Shown piece by piece: positions 39,511 to 47,421 of a stretch of 61,276 nucleotides of DNA. This stretch comes from Colwellia sp. C2M11. Its GTDB lineage: Bacteria; Pseudomonadota; Gammaproteobacteria; Enterobacterales; Alteromonadaceae. Position numbers and translations under genes: made by a program. The notes under the pieces are model-generated. The model saw only the letters and a list, made by a program, of their open reading frames with translations. It did no database searches and was not told where the DNA came from. Positions within the stretch are counted from its first letter, which is position 1. Each line of letters opens with the position of its first letter. Location of the stretch: contig NZ_JAHKQD010000009.1 of NCBI RefSeq assembly GCF_018860915.1, positions 1-61,276 on the forward strand, written 5' to 3'.

Positions 39511-39526
39511 CTGATATTTACAACAG
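39511..39526. promoter_or_regulatory. weak lux-box-like site before the FlhE-like gene
   Basis: CTGATATTTACAACAG keeps the CTG-N10-CAG spacing but only 5 of 8 arm positions pair. It lies between the luxR stop and the FlhE-like start, oriented to serve the latter. Its presence beside two stronger sites makes it worth recording. Confidence 0.4.
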
Positions 39527-39540
39527 GTATATAGAGGTAA

Positions 39541-40249
39541 CTAGATAATATTTAGCTGAATAGCTTTGACAGCAGCAGCGGTTTTATTTGTTACATTAAG
39601 TTTATTTATCGCATTGGCAATATGAAAATTGACAGTACGCTTTGTTAAATTAAGTATTATTGCAATTTCATCAGATGTCTTGCCATCAGCACACCATTTT
39701 AACATTTCGGTTTCTCTAGCGGTAAGTGCTAAGTATGTCTCTTTAAGTATGTTTGGTAGTATTATTTCAGCGTATGAGCTTTTAAATACATTATTTAACC
39801 ATATTAAAAGTGTTTGATTACATGGTGTTTTTTCTAAATATCTATCTTCATTTTCCCGTGCAACAGTGAGCATGCCAATTGAACTAGGGGTTAAAAAAGA
39901 AGATTGTGCCCATCCATACTTCAAACCATGTGCAGATGCCTCTTCCCAAAACTCAGGTTGTTCTTGTATTTGTTTATTACCCCAAACAATAGGACGAGTG
40001 GAAATCAACCCATGCTTTACCGTGGGATCTATTGCAATATAATTTTTGTCAGCATAGCGTGACTGCCATTTATTGGTGTAATTATTATGGCTTTGTAATG
40101 GGTGAGGCTATACGAACACCGTAAGCATAATAATCAAACTCTAATGCCCTAACAGCGATTAAAAGTAAGTTAAATAACTCTCGCTCGTTTGAACAATAGA
40201 GCATACTTTGCATTGTTTTCTCAAATAAATCAGGTACGTTTATTTTCAT
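39541..40249 (-). pseudogene. luxR: LuxR-type quorum-sensing receptor, frameshifted
   Basis: The start ATG 40249, with AAGG upstream, opens a frame of 54 residues (MKINVPDLFEKTMQSMLYCS... to SPITKP) that hits TAA at 40087. The next frame continues from 40089 with NNYTNKWQSRY, then to the stop at 39541. Ligand-pocket residues keep exact TraR spacing: W-x3-Y, then Asp-Pro nine residues on, then Trp 14 after the Pro. The C-terminal LuxR helix-turn-helix (LTARETEMLKWCADGKTSDE...) is intact. Compared with family spacing between TKP and NNY, about 14 nt seem missing. Divergent from luxI. Confidence 0.9.
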
Positions 40250-40326
40250 TAATCATCCTTAAGTTTAACAATCCTTTAGCTTCTTCTACAGCCAGTCGCT
40301 TGATCACTAAATCATATCACTAGCAA

Positions 40327-40370
40327 CTGTTATATATAACAGGCTTTTATTTGATTTTTTAGCGTAAAAA
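40327..40370 (+). promoter_or_regulatory. luxI promoter with a lux box
   Basis: CTGTTATATATAACAG (40327-40342) is a perfect 16-bp palindrome of the CTG-N10-CAG type. A -10-like TAAAAA at 40365-40370 places the transcription start near 40377, about 42 bp from the box centre. This is the position from which LuxR-type activators contact RNA polymerase. It lies in the 152-bp luxR-luxI gap and could feed back on luxI. Confidence 0.85.
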
Positions 40371-40401
40371 GATCCCTCATTTCAAAATATGGGTTATTTT
40401 T

Positions 40402-40980
40402 ATGATAAATTTTACTAATGTGCTTGGTCGTCTATTACCAGAAAATCAGAAAAAAGAGTTATTTCAATATAGGTACAAAGTATTTATTGAACAGCTAGGA
40501 TGGGAGCTTAAAACTAAAGACAATATCGAAATAGATGAATTTGATAATGAACACACTTGTTATGTCATAGCAAAAAATAGTGAGGGTAACATCACAGGTT
40601 GCTCAAGGCTTTTACCAACAACACAACCTTACTTACTCGAATGTATTTTCCCCATGCTTTTAGAGGGTACTTCCCCACCAAAAAGCAAAGATATTTGGGA
40701 GTTATCACGTTTCACTAGCATGAATGTTAATGGCTTAAAGGACAATAACAATGGTCAAATGACAGGTGAATTGACACAGCGCTTACTTTGGGAGTCATTT
40801 GATATTGCTAAACAAAATGGAGCTAGAGGTATCGTAAGTGTATCTCCTTTAGGTATTGAGCGTTTATTGAAATCTATGGGGATCGAAGGACAAAGATTGG
40901 GTAAACCAATGAAAGTAAATGGATATAAGCTTTTTGCGTGTTACGTAGATTTTAGAAATATAGAAAACTTTCTAATTTAA
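40402..40980 (+). CDS. luxI: acyl-homoserine-lactone synthase (LuxI family)
   Basis: A 192-residue autoinducer synthase that joins an acyl chain to the amino group of SAM and lactonises it to an N-acyl-homoserine lactone. The invariant residues are all present at canonical positions: Arg24, Phe28, Trp34, Glu43, Asp45, Asp48, Arg69, Glu100 and Arg103. Length fits the family (190-230). The ribosome site is weak (GGG 9 nt upstream). A lux box 60 bp upstream implies positive feedback. The acyl chain cannot be predicted from sequence. It is the last gene before the right terminal repeat. Confidence 0.95.
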   Translation: MINFTNVLGRLLPENQKKELFQYRYKVFIEQLGWELKTKDNIEIDEFDNEHTCYVIAKNSEGNITGCSRLLPTTQPYLLECIFPMLLEGTSPPKSKDIWELSRFTSMNVNGLKDNNNGQMTGELTQRLLWESFDIAKQNGARGIVSVSPLGIERLLKSMGIEGQRLGKPMKVNGYKLFACYVDFRNIENFLI

Positions 40981-40989
40981 TGCGTTTGA

Positions 40990-41020
40990 TTGTGGTTAAT
41001 TTAAGGAAAATTAACCACAA
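40990..41020 (+). terminator. hairpin after luxI
   Basis: TTGTGGTTAATTT (40990-41002) and AAATTAACCACAA (41008-41020) pair over 13 bp with a 5-nt loop, 9 nt after the luxI stop and 52 bp before the right terminal repeat. There is no U tract, but the position suits termination inside the element. Confidence 0.6.
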
Positions 41021-41072
41021 CTTGAATAAATCATATGTAACTAACAAAACCATGTGTTGGTTATAAAATAGG

Positions 41073-41109
41073 CTTAAGGTTCATTTCGAGGGGATGGGCA
41101 CAAAACCCC
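41073..41109 (-). repeat. right terminal inverted repeat (37 bp)
   Basis: Begins CTTAAGGTTC and ends GGGCACAAAACCCC; the exact reverse complement of the left end at 36236-36272. Beyond 37 bp inward the two ends diverge. Confidence 0.95.
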
Positions 41110-41114
41110 TTATT
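41110..41114. repeat. target-site duplication, right copy (TTATT)
   Basis: Directly abuts the right terminal repeat and matches 36231-36235. The sequence that follows (CGTAATACA...) continues the small ORF broken by the insertion. Confidence 0.92.
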
Positions 41115-41356
41115 CGTAATACATTTTCAGCTTTTGTTTTTTCTGAAACTAAAGAACTAGCAGTAATGATTGATAAACCAGAATTGAGTTTTAAGAACAG
41201 TAAGAAATATATTTTGATAGGTAATAAACACAGATATGAAGAGCGGTCAGGTTTATCTTATGAAATTAAAGCCGCTTAAGTTATTTTAGATCTTTATCTA
41301 TACTTTATCGCGGCAATATAACTAATTTTTCTGAGGTAAGTTTCTGTTAAAACGAA

Positions 41357-41593
41357 CTATTGTGCAACTTTTACACGAATTCTGTTTTTAGCAACTCTTG
41401 TTTCATGAAGAGCCGAAAGTGCCAATTTTGCTTCTTTCTCATCTGGCATTACCACAAAAGCAAAACCTTTTGACTTACCTGTTTCTTGATCTAAAACTAA
41501 ACTACATTCAGTGACAGAGCCATGAGCAGAAAATAAAATACGAAGTTCTTGCTCTGTGGTTGAACGTGAAAGGTTACGAACTAAAAGTTTCAT
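41357..41593 (-). CDS. RRM-type RNA-binding protein
   Basis: A 78-residue protein made of a single RNA recognition motif: RNP2 (KLLVRNLS) at the N-terminus and RNP1 (KGFAFVVM) near residue 45, with the expected beta-alpha-beta-beta-alpha-beta spacing. Small RRM proteins in marine gammaproteobacteria and cyanobacteria bind RNA and some respond to cold; here the role is not shown. ATG 41593 follows AAGGTT at 6 nt, while the frame runs open to 41641. It lies outside the transposon. Confidence 0.88.
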   Translation of the reverse strand: MKLLVRNLSRSTTEQELRILFSAHGSVTECSLVLDQETGKSKGFAFVVMPDEKEAKLALSALHETRVAKNRIRVKVAQ

Positions 41594-42102
41594 AATGAAC
41601 CTTATGACTTGATTAAAATATTGCGTAAGTAATTGTCGCACATATTGCCCGTAGTAAGTAATGATAAATAAAAATATTAAACGGCATATTATTACACTCA
41701 GTACCTATTAGCGCTTACTTCACTACTCGCTGTTGGTAGTTTTAGACCTCATGCTACCAGCCGTTATTACATCTAGAATAAGTATATTTTCAATATCTAT
41801 AAAAATATGGATAAAATTAATAGTGAATACTTACTATATAAATATATTTATAAAAATTATCTCTAACACTACTTATTTATCAATTAGCTTACTCATTACT
41901 AACAAACTTTAATAAAACTTAGCCAGTTAAAGTACCTATAAAGAAGCGATCTAAACTTTTGTACTTTGTTATTTGGATCTACTTAAGTAAGTAGTAGATC
42001 TTATTCCGGATCAAAACAACCATAAAAGACGATCCTCACAAACGGCAGTTAATTAAAATAGCCGGCCTCAATAAGTTTATCATTTAAGCTAACTCGTTCA
42101 CC
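41594..42102. other. gene-free stretch before mioC
   Basis: About 510 bp of AT-rich sequence without a credible ORF. It contains an imperfect hairpin around GGTAG...CTACC (41735-41758) and an inverted repeat GATCTACT/AGTAGATC (about 41976-42000) that places two GATC sites in its arms. Further GATC sites at about 42009 and 42030 are on the way to mioC. I see no promoter before 42103 and no tRNA-like fold. Confidence 0.5.
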
Positions 42103-42131
42103 TTGAGCTGGTTTACGTATAAGAATACAAT
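42103..42131 (+). promoter_or_regulatory. mioC promoter
   Basis: TTGAGC (42103-42108), a 17-bp spacer and TACAAT (42126-42131), ending 32 bp before the mioC ATG. In E. coli transcription from the mioC promoter runs into oriC; the same arrangement holds here. I see no perfect DnaA box over it. Confidence 0.65.
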
Positions 42132-42163
42132 CATTTCATTCTTAATCATTAGATCACCTAACT

Positions 42164-42631
42164 ATGAGCTCATTTCAAATAATTGTTGGCAGTATGCTTG
42201 GCGGCACAGAATATGTTGCTGAAGCATGTGAAGAACAGCTAAACAAACTTAACCATGACGTAAATTTACACTTAAATCCTAATTTTAATTCGATCCTTGG
42301 ATCAACTTTTTCACAAGATCCTGCTAAAAAAACAACTTGGCTCGTTTGTACCTCCACTCATGGAGCTGGTGACTTTCCTGACAATATCCAAGCATTTGTT
42401 GAAGATCTTAAAAATTGTGTACAAGATCTATCCTCAATAAATTTAATTGTTATCGCTATTGGTGATTCAAATTATGATACTTTTTGCAAAGCAGGCTTTG
42501 AATTAAATAAACTATTAATATCAAAGGGTTGTAATAGTTTGTTAGATGTTAAAACTCTTGATATGAGTGAAGATATTGATCCAGAAGATCTTGCACAGCA
42601 ATGGTTAAGTGAAAACAAGGATCTTTTATAA
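42164..42631 (+). CDS. mioC: flavodoxin-like protein MioC
   Basis: A 155-residue FMN-binding flavodoxin fold protein: the phosphate loop VGSMLGGTEYVAE, the 50s-type loop TSTHGAGDFPDN and the 90s-type loop IAIGDSNYDTFC are intact. E. coli MioC (147 residues) is implicated in biotin synthase activity. Its 3' end abuts oriC. The coding region has eight GATC sites in 468 bp, several times the chance density. Confidence 0.95.
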   Translation: MSSFQIIVGSMLGGTEYVAEACEEQLNKLNHDVNLHLNPNFNSILGSTFSQDPAKKTTWLVCTSTHGAGDFPDNIQAFVEDLKNCVQDLSSINLIVIAIGDSNYDTFCKAGFELNKLLISKGCNSLLDVKTLDMSEDIDPEDLAQQWLSENKDLL

Positions 42632-42753
42632 GCTACTTACACATAAGTTATCAACAAAACTTAGTGTAAAAAACGCATATTGTGGACAATTCAATGGATA
42701 AGCGGTTAATTTCATATTATTATTCCGTGTATATCTTTATGGTTTAATTACTC

Positions 42754-42762
42754 TGTGGATAA
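42754..42762 (-). promoter_or_regulatory. consensus DnaA box in oriC
   Basis: The minus strand reads TTATCCACA exactly, the high-affinity DnaA box. It is the only perfect consensus box within the mioC-mnmG gap and probably remains occupied through the cell cycle. Confidence 0.9.
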
Positions 42763-42859
42763 CTAGTCCTTTTGATCACCGCTTATATGAGACTTGATCA
42801 ATGTTTGATCACAAGCTTGTCATTCTCTTAACCATATAAAATAATTGAGAAAAAAACAC

Positions 42860-42868
42860 TTACCCACA
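42860..42868 (+). promoter_or_regulatory. R1-position DnaA box next to the unwinding element
   Basis: TTACCCACA differs from consensus at one base and sits where E. coli R1 sits, followed by GATCC and the AT-rich repeats. Here the consensus box is farther away, so strength is redistributed relative to E. coli. Confidence 0.75.
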
Positions 42869-43056
42869 GAAAACTCGATCCTTAATAAGTAATAGTAATA
42901 AGATCTCTATAAAGATCTTATATATATTAGAGAGATCGAGTTACGATCTTTTTACGCATTTGATCGTTTCACTATTGGAAAAAAAACGGTAAAATACGTC
43001 TCCTAATTTCAGTTAAAGAAAATTTCTTTAACAACAGTTTTTTAAGGTTCAAATTT

Positions 43057-44949
43057 ATGTGGTATCAAGAGTCGTATGATGTAATCGTTGTTGGTGGTGG
43101 CCATGCAGGCACTGAGGCTGCGCTTGCATCTGCCCGAATGGGATGTAAAACACTTTTGTTAACCCATAACATCGATACTTTAGGACAAATGTCCTGTAAT
43201 CCAGCCATCGGTGGTATTGGAAAAGGACATTTAGTAAAAGAAATTGATGCTTTAGGTGGTTTAATGGCAACAGCCATTGATCATAGTGCTATTCAATTTA
43301 GAACCTTAAATGCAAGCAAAGGCCCAGCAGTAAGAGCAACTAGAGCTCAAGCAGATCGAGCGTTATACCGAACTTTCGTCCGTCAATTCTTAGAAAACCA
43401 AGAAAACTTAACTATTTTTCAACAACCTTGTGACGATCTGATCTTAGAAAATGATCGTGTTGCTGGTGTTTCAACTCAAATGGGATTGAAATTTAAAGGA
43501 AAAACAGTTGTATTAACCGTAGGAACTTTCCTTGCAGGACAGATTCATATTGGTTTAAACAATTATCAAGGCGGACGTGCAGGAGATCCTGCAAGCGTAA
43601 ATTTAGCATCAAAAATGCGTGATATGCCTTTTAGAATGGATCGTTTGAAAACAGGTACTCCACCTCGTCTAGATGCAAGATCATTAGATTTTTCAGTTAT
43701 GGAAGAACAACCTGGAGATTCACCACGCCCAGTGTTTTCATTTATGGGATCTGAAAAGGATCATCCAGAGCAAGTTTCTTGTTTTATTACTCATACAAAT
43801 GAAAAAACACATCAATATATTCGTGAAGGTTTAGATAGATCGCCAATGTATACTGGTGTTATTGAAGGTATTGGTCCACGCTACTGCCCTTCTATTGAAG
43901 ATAAAATTACTCGTTTTGCTGATAAAACTTCACATCAAATATTTGTTGAACCTGAAGGGTTAACTACTCATGAAATTTATCCAAATGGTATTTCAACGAG
44001 TTTACCTTTTGATGTACAAATGAATTTAGTACGTTCAATTAAAGGTTTTGAGAATGCTTTTATCACACGTCCAGGCTATGCCATTGAATATGATTACTTT
44101 GATCCTCGAGATTTAAAACAATCACTAGAAAGTAAGTTTATTGAAAATTTATATTTTGCTGGACAAATAAATGGTACGACAGGATATGAAGAAGCTGGTG
44201 CTCAAGGTTTAATTGCAGCAACAAATGCTGCTAATAGAGTAAAAGGTCGTGATGAATTTACCCTAGGTCGAGACCAAGCTTATATGGGCGTATTGATAGA
44301 TGATTTAGCAACCTTAGGTACAAAAGAACCTTACCGTATGTTTACTTCACGTGCTGAATATCGTTTATTGTTACGTGAAGACAATGCCGATATTCGTTTA
44401 ACTGAAAAAGGCCGTGAGGTTGGTTTAGTTGATGATCTTCGTTGGAAACGTTTTAACGATAAAATGGAAAATATTGAATTAGAGCGTCAACGTTTAAAAG
44501 ATACATGGGTACAAAAAGATCAAAGTAATATAGACCAAGTAAATGCATTACTAAAATCGCCAATGAGTAAAGAAGCAAGTCTTGAAGATCTTATTCGTCG
44601 TCCTGAAGTACGTTATAGCGATTTAATGAAAATAGAAGGTTTAGGCCCTGCTATTGCAGATACACAAGCAGCAGAGCAAATAGAAATTCAAACTAAATAT
44701 GCAGGTTATATTGATAGACAACTTGATGAAATAGCCAAGAAAAAACGTAATGAAGATACTGTTATACCTCTTGATTTTGACTATACGCAATTATCAGGAT
44801 TATCAAACGAAGTTGTCGCTAAATTAAAAGATGCTCGTCCAGAAACCATTGGTAAAGCATCTAGAATTTCTGGTATTACTCCAGCAGCTATTTCGTTATT
44901 ATTAGTTTACTTAAAAAAACATGGTTTACTTAGTAAAAAAATAGCGTAA
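43057..44949 (+). CDS. mnmG: tRNA U34 modification FAD enzyme MnmG (GidA)
   Basis: A 630-residue FAD protein that forms the cmnm5U34 modification with MnmE. The N-terminal FAD loop [19 protein letters not shown], the [16 protein letters not shown] and TGTPPRLD motifs, and the C-terminal helical tRNA-binding domain (ending [19 protein letters not shown]) are present. Length equals E. coli MnmG (629). Transcription leads away from oriC. About 12 GATC sites lie in its first kilobase. rsmG follows at 27 nt. Confidence 0.98.
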   Translation: MWYQESYDVIVVGGGHAGTEAALASARMGCKTLLLTHNIDTLGQMSCNPAIGGIGKGHLVKEIDALGGLMATAIDHSAIQFRTLNASKGPAVRATRAQADRALYRTFVRQFLENQENLTIFQQPCDDLILENDRVAGVSTQMGLKFKGKTVVLTVGTFLAGQIHIGLNNYQGGRAGDPASVNLASKMRDMPFRMDRLKTGTPPRLDARSLDFSVMEEQPGDSPRPVFSFMGSEKDHPEQVSCFITHTNEKTHQYIREGLDRSPMYTGVIEGIGPRYCPSIEDKITRFADKTSHQIFVEPEGLTTHEIYPNGISTSLPFDVQMNLVRSIKGFENAFITRPGYAIEYDYFDPRDLKQSLESKFIENLYFAGQINGTTGYEEAGAQGLIAATNAANRVKGRDEFTLGRDQAYMGVLIDDLATLGTKEPYRMFTSRAEYRLLLREDNADIRLTEKGREVGLVDDLRWKRFNDKMENIELERQRLKDTWVQKDQSNIDQVNALLKSPMSKEASLEDLIRRPEVRYSDLMKIEGLGPAIADTQAAEQIEIQTKYAGYIDRQLDEIAKKKRNEDTVIPLDFDYTQLSGLSNEVVAKLKDARPETIGKASRISGITPAAISLLLVYLKKHGLLSKKIA

Positions 44950-44976
44950 GCCAATTAAAAAGTATCATTAAAAAAT

Positions 44977-45603
44977 ATGACATTAACTTCAAAACTCGAA
45001 AACTTGCTTAGTCAAACAACTTTGCAAGTTTCTCCGCAACAAGTAAACTTACTTATTCAATATGTAGAGCTTTTACATAAATGGAATAAAGCTTACAACT
45101 TAACATCAGTAAGAGATCCACAAGAAATGCTAGTTAAGCATATAATGGATAGTTTAATGGTAGGTGAAGTGTTGCATGGCAAAAACTTTATCGATGTTGG
45201 CACAGGTCCTGGTTTACCAGGTATTCCTTTAGCTATATTATTTCCTGAGAAAAATTTTGTATTATTAGATAGTTTAGGAAAAAGGATCACTTTTCTTAGA
45301 CAAGTTGTATTTCAATTAAAATTGACTAATGTTCAACCGGTTAAGTCTCGTGTTGAAGATTATTCTGGTGAAACACCTTTTGATGGTGTATTAAGTAGAG
45401 CCTTTTCATCACTTAATGATATGGTGACTTGGTGTTCACATTTAGTGACTAAAGAACAAGGACAATTTTTTGCCTTAAAAGGTCAATATCCCAGTGATGA
45501 ACTGACTAATTTACCTGAAAATATTAGTTTAGTTGCTAGTCATGAAATAAAGGTACCTGAACTTGTAGGCGAACGGCATGTACTTGTTTTAAAAAAGAAC
45601 TAA
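44977..45603 (+). CDS. rsmG: 16S rRNA m7G527 methyltransferase RsmG
   Basis: A 208-residue SAM-dependent methyltransferase (GidB). The SAM loop [16 protein letters not shown] is near residue 70, preceded by [23 protein letters not shown] and followed by [10 protein letters not shown]. Length equals E. coli RsmG (207). It forms the usual mnmG-rsmG-parA-parB run. Confidence 0.97.
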   Translation: MTLTSKLENLLSQTTLQVSPQQVNLLIQYVELLHKWNKAYNLTSVRDPQEMLVKHIMDSLMVGEVLHGKNFIDVGTGPGLPGIPLAILFPEKNFVLLDSLGKRITFLRQVVFQLKLTNVQPVKSRVEDYSGETPFDGVLSRAFSSLNDMVTWCSHLVTKEQGQFFALKGQYPSDELTNLPENISLVASHEIKVPELVGERHVLVLKKN

Positions 45604-45655
45604 AAAGTGTTAAAAACATTGTTTAAATAATAAATTAAATATAATAGAGGCGCTT

Positions 45656-46471
45656 GTGGGAAAAATAATAGCTGTTGCAAATCAAAAAGGTGGTGTTGGT
45701 AAAACAACAACTGCTGTTAATTTGGCTGCGTCTTTAGCTGCTACTAAGCGAAAAATATTATTAATCGACCTTGATCCTCAAGGCAATGCAACAATGGCCA
45801 GCGGTATTAATAAGTATGAAGTACCAGCTACTTGTTACGAATTACTTATTGAAGAAAAATCGGTTGAAGAAGTTGCACAAAAGGAAACAACTGGTTTATA
45901 TGATTTAATTGCGGCTAATACCGATGTTACTGCAGCTGAAATAAAGTTAATGGAAGTATACTCTCGAGAGCATCGACTAAGAATGGCACTTGAGCCAGTA
46001 AAAGATCATTATGATTTTATTATTATTGACTGTCCACCATCATTAAATATGCTGACAGTAAATGCGATGACAGCAGCAGATTCTGTTTTAGTACCAATGC
46101 AATGTGAATATTATGCTTTAGAAGGGTTAACAGCGTTAATGGATACCATTTCAAAATTAACTTCTGTTGTTAATGATAAGCTTCATATTGAAGGTATTTT
46201 ACGTACTATGTATGATCCTCGTAATCGATTAGCAAATGATGTATCTGAACAATTAAAGCGTCACTTTGGTGATAAAGTGTACCGCAGTGTTATTCCACGT
46301 AATGTACGTTTAGCCGAGGCACCAAGTTTTGGCTCACCTGTAATGTATTACGATAAGTCATCAACAGGTGCAAAAGCTTATTTAGCTTTAGCTGGTGAAG
46401 TACTACGTAAAAATAGTACGGTAAAAAATAATTCAACAAAAGCACCAAATAGCGAGCAAGTGGCTAGCTAG
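45656..46471 (+). CDS. parA: chromosome-partitioning ATPase ParA (Soj)
   Basis: A 271-residue Walker-type ATPase that moves ParB-parS complexes along the nucleoid. The deviant Walker A motif KGGVGKTTTAVNLA starts near residue 11, IDLDPQGNATMASG and FIIIDCPPSLNMLTVNA follow. The start is GTG 45656 with GAGG about 8 nt before. It is followed by parB, and the cognate parS sites are in recF. Confidence 0.96.
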   Translation: MGKIIAVANQKGGVGKTTTAVNLAASLAATKRKILLIDLDPQGNATMASGINKYEVPATCYELLIEEKSVEEVAQKETTGLYDLIAANTDVTAAEIKLMEVYSREHRLRMALEPVKDHYDFIIIDCPPSLNMLTVNAMTAADSVLVPMQCEYYALEGLTALMDTISKLTSVVNDKLHIEGILRTMYDPRNRLANDVSEQLKRHFGDKVYRSVIPRNVRLAEAPSFGSPVMYYDKSSTGAKAYLALAGEVLRKNSTVKNNSTKAPNSEQVAS

Positions 46472-46506
46472 AGTCAAGATACTGCAGAGTAATTTCAAGG
46501 AATATT

Positions 46507-47421
46507 ATGAGCCCAACAAAGAAAAGAGGTTTAGGCAGAGGCCTTGACGCATTACTTACGCCACAAGTAAGGCCTTCGGAACAAGAAAATAGCAGTAAAA
46601 AAAGTGACAAAAATGATGATACTATACTTAAAGATGGTGATTTAAGTAAAATAGCCATTAATAAGTTATCACCTGGTAAGTATCAGCCACGTAAGGATAT
46701 GTCCGATTCTGCACTTGAAGAACTTTCATTATCCATTAAATCTCAAGGAATTATCCAACCAATTGTTGTTAGACTTATTAATACCGACAATAATGGTGAC
46801 CGGTTTTACGAAATAATTGCAGGTGAGCGTCGTTGGCGTGCAGCTAAATTAGCAAAATTGACTGAAGTTCCTTGTTTAATAAAAGATGTACCTGATGAAT
46901 CAGCGGTTGCAATTGCTTTAATTGAAAACATTCAACGAGAAGATTTAAATGCAATGGAAGAAGCTGTTGCCTTAGATCGTTTATTAACTGAATTTGATTT
47001 AACTCATCAAGAAGTGGCTTTAGCCGTAGGTAAATCTAGAACGGCAGTAACAAATCTTTTACGCTTAAATAATTTAAATGATGCTGTAAAAACTTTCTTA
47101 GAAAATGGTGATATTGAAATGGGTCATGCTCGTGCATTGTTAGCCCTTGATGATACATTACAAGCTGAAGCAGCAAGAACAGTAGCAACAAAAGAATTAA
47201 CAGTTAGAGAAACAGAAGCACTAATTAAAAGAATTCAAAACCCGAGTGAAGAAAAGCCTGCGAAAGAAAAAGATCAAAATAGCACTAATATAGAGCAAAA
47301 CTTAGCAGAAAAAATAGGTTTGAATGTTGCCGTTAGTCATAATAAAAAAGGAAAAGGTAAACTCGTTATCTCATATGCTAATTTAGCTGAATTGAATGAC
47401 TTTATTTCTAAAATAAAATAA
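46507..47421 (+). CDS. parB: chromosome-partitioning protein ParB (Spo0J)
   Basis: A 304-residue CTP-dependent DNA clamp that loads at parS. The N-terminal KKRGLGRGLDALL, the ParB/Srx domain with the CTP-binding GERRWRAAKLA (about 100-110) and ALIENIQREDLNAMEEA, the helix-turn-helix VGKSRTAVTNLLRL, and a C-terminal dimerisation domain are in order. It lies 35 nt after parA. Confidence 0.96.
   Translation: MSPTKKRGLGRGLDALLTPQVRPSEQENSSKKSDKNDDTILKDGDLSKIAINKLSPGKYQPRKDMSDSALEELSLSIKSQGIIQPIVVRLINTDNNGDRFYEIIAGERRWRAAKLAKLTEVPCLIKDVPDESAVAIALIENIQREDLNAMEEAVALDRLLTEFDLTHQEVALAVGKSRTAVTNLLRLNNLNDAVKTFLENGDIEMGHARALLALDDTLQAEAARTVATKELTVRETEALIKRIQNPSEEKPAKEKDQNSTNIEQNLAEKIGLNVAVSHNKKGKGKLVISYANLAELNDFISKIK

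Larger units (their letters stand above)
36236..41109. mobile_element. Tn3-family element carrying a LuxI/LuxR quorum-sensing module
   Basis: A 4874-bp unit bounded by 37-bp perfect inverted repeats and a TTATT duplication. Repeat length, the GGGG outer end, the TTAAG inner end and 5-bp duplication are all Tn3-family traits. Inside, in order: a fused TnpA/resolvase remnant, an unknown 150-residue gene, a secreted FlhE-like gene (minus), a frameshifted luxR (minus) and an intact luxI (plus), with lux-box palindromes before three of them. No complete transposase remains, so it could move only with help in trans. Mobile quorum-sensing on a Tn3-type element has a precedent in Serratia marcescens (spnIR). 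Confidence 0.92.
36194..41279 (+). pseudogene. small ORF split by the Tn3-family element
   Basis: The left part (36194-36235) encodes MLAVEISSRKPAVI and the right part (41115-41279) RNTFSAFVFSETKELAVMID and 34 more residues. Joining them after removing the element and one TTATT copy gives an uninterrupted 68-codon frame with a good ribosome site (AAGGTGG). I do not recognise the protein. It has no signal peptide or membrane segment. It might be a chance ORF, but an open frame exactly across the junction supports it as the insertion target. Confidence 0.6.
42632..42990. other. oriC: chromosomal origin of replication, oriC
   Basis: Between mioC and mnmG, as in E. coli and Vibrio. DnaA boxes: TTATCAACA (42648-42656), TTGTCCACA on the minus strand (42681-42689), perfect TTATCCACA on the minus strand (42754-42762) and TTACCCACA (42860-42868), the last in the R1 position beside the unwinding region. 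The AT-rich segment 42880-42965 holds six GATC sites in repeats such as AAGATCTCTATAAAGATC, like the E. coli 13-mers. Nine GATC lie within 42774-42965. AT-rich runs at 42830-42860 might bind IHF. Confidence 0.93.

Noticed and set aside
40008..40090. Treating the 155-codon luxR frame as a complete short regulator
   Set aside because: It would begin at a TTG in the middle of the ligand domain without a ribosome site, while the true N-terminus with ATG and AAGG is visible upstream in another frame.
41094..41279. A 61-codon frame beginning inside the right terminal repeat
   Set aside because: The first residues come from the transposon end; the frame is the right part of the ORF split by the insertion, not a gene of its own.
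36223..41768. ACCAGCCGTTATT occurs at the left transposon flank and again at 41756-41768
   Set aside because: A 13-nt repeat at this distance can occur by chance in an AT-rich 61-kb window, and the second copy is not next to any terminal repeat.
42960..42995. Promoter for mnmG at TAAAAT 42990-42995
   Set aside because: The -10 is reasonable but the hexamer 17 bp upstream (TTTCAC) is a poor -35, so it was not listed as a feature.
43055..43277. Minus-strand frames of about 70 codons opposite the mnmG start
   Set aside because: They are shadows of the highly conserved FAD-binding region of mnmG, with no ribosome sites.
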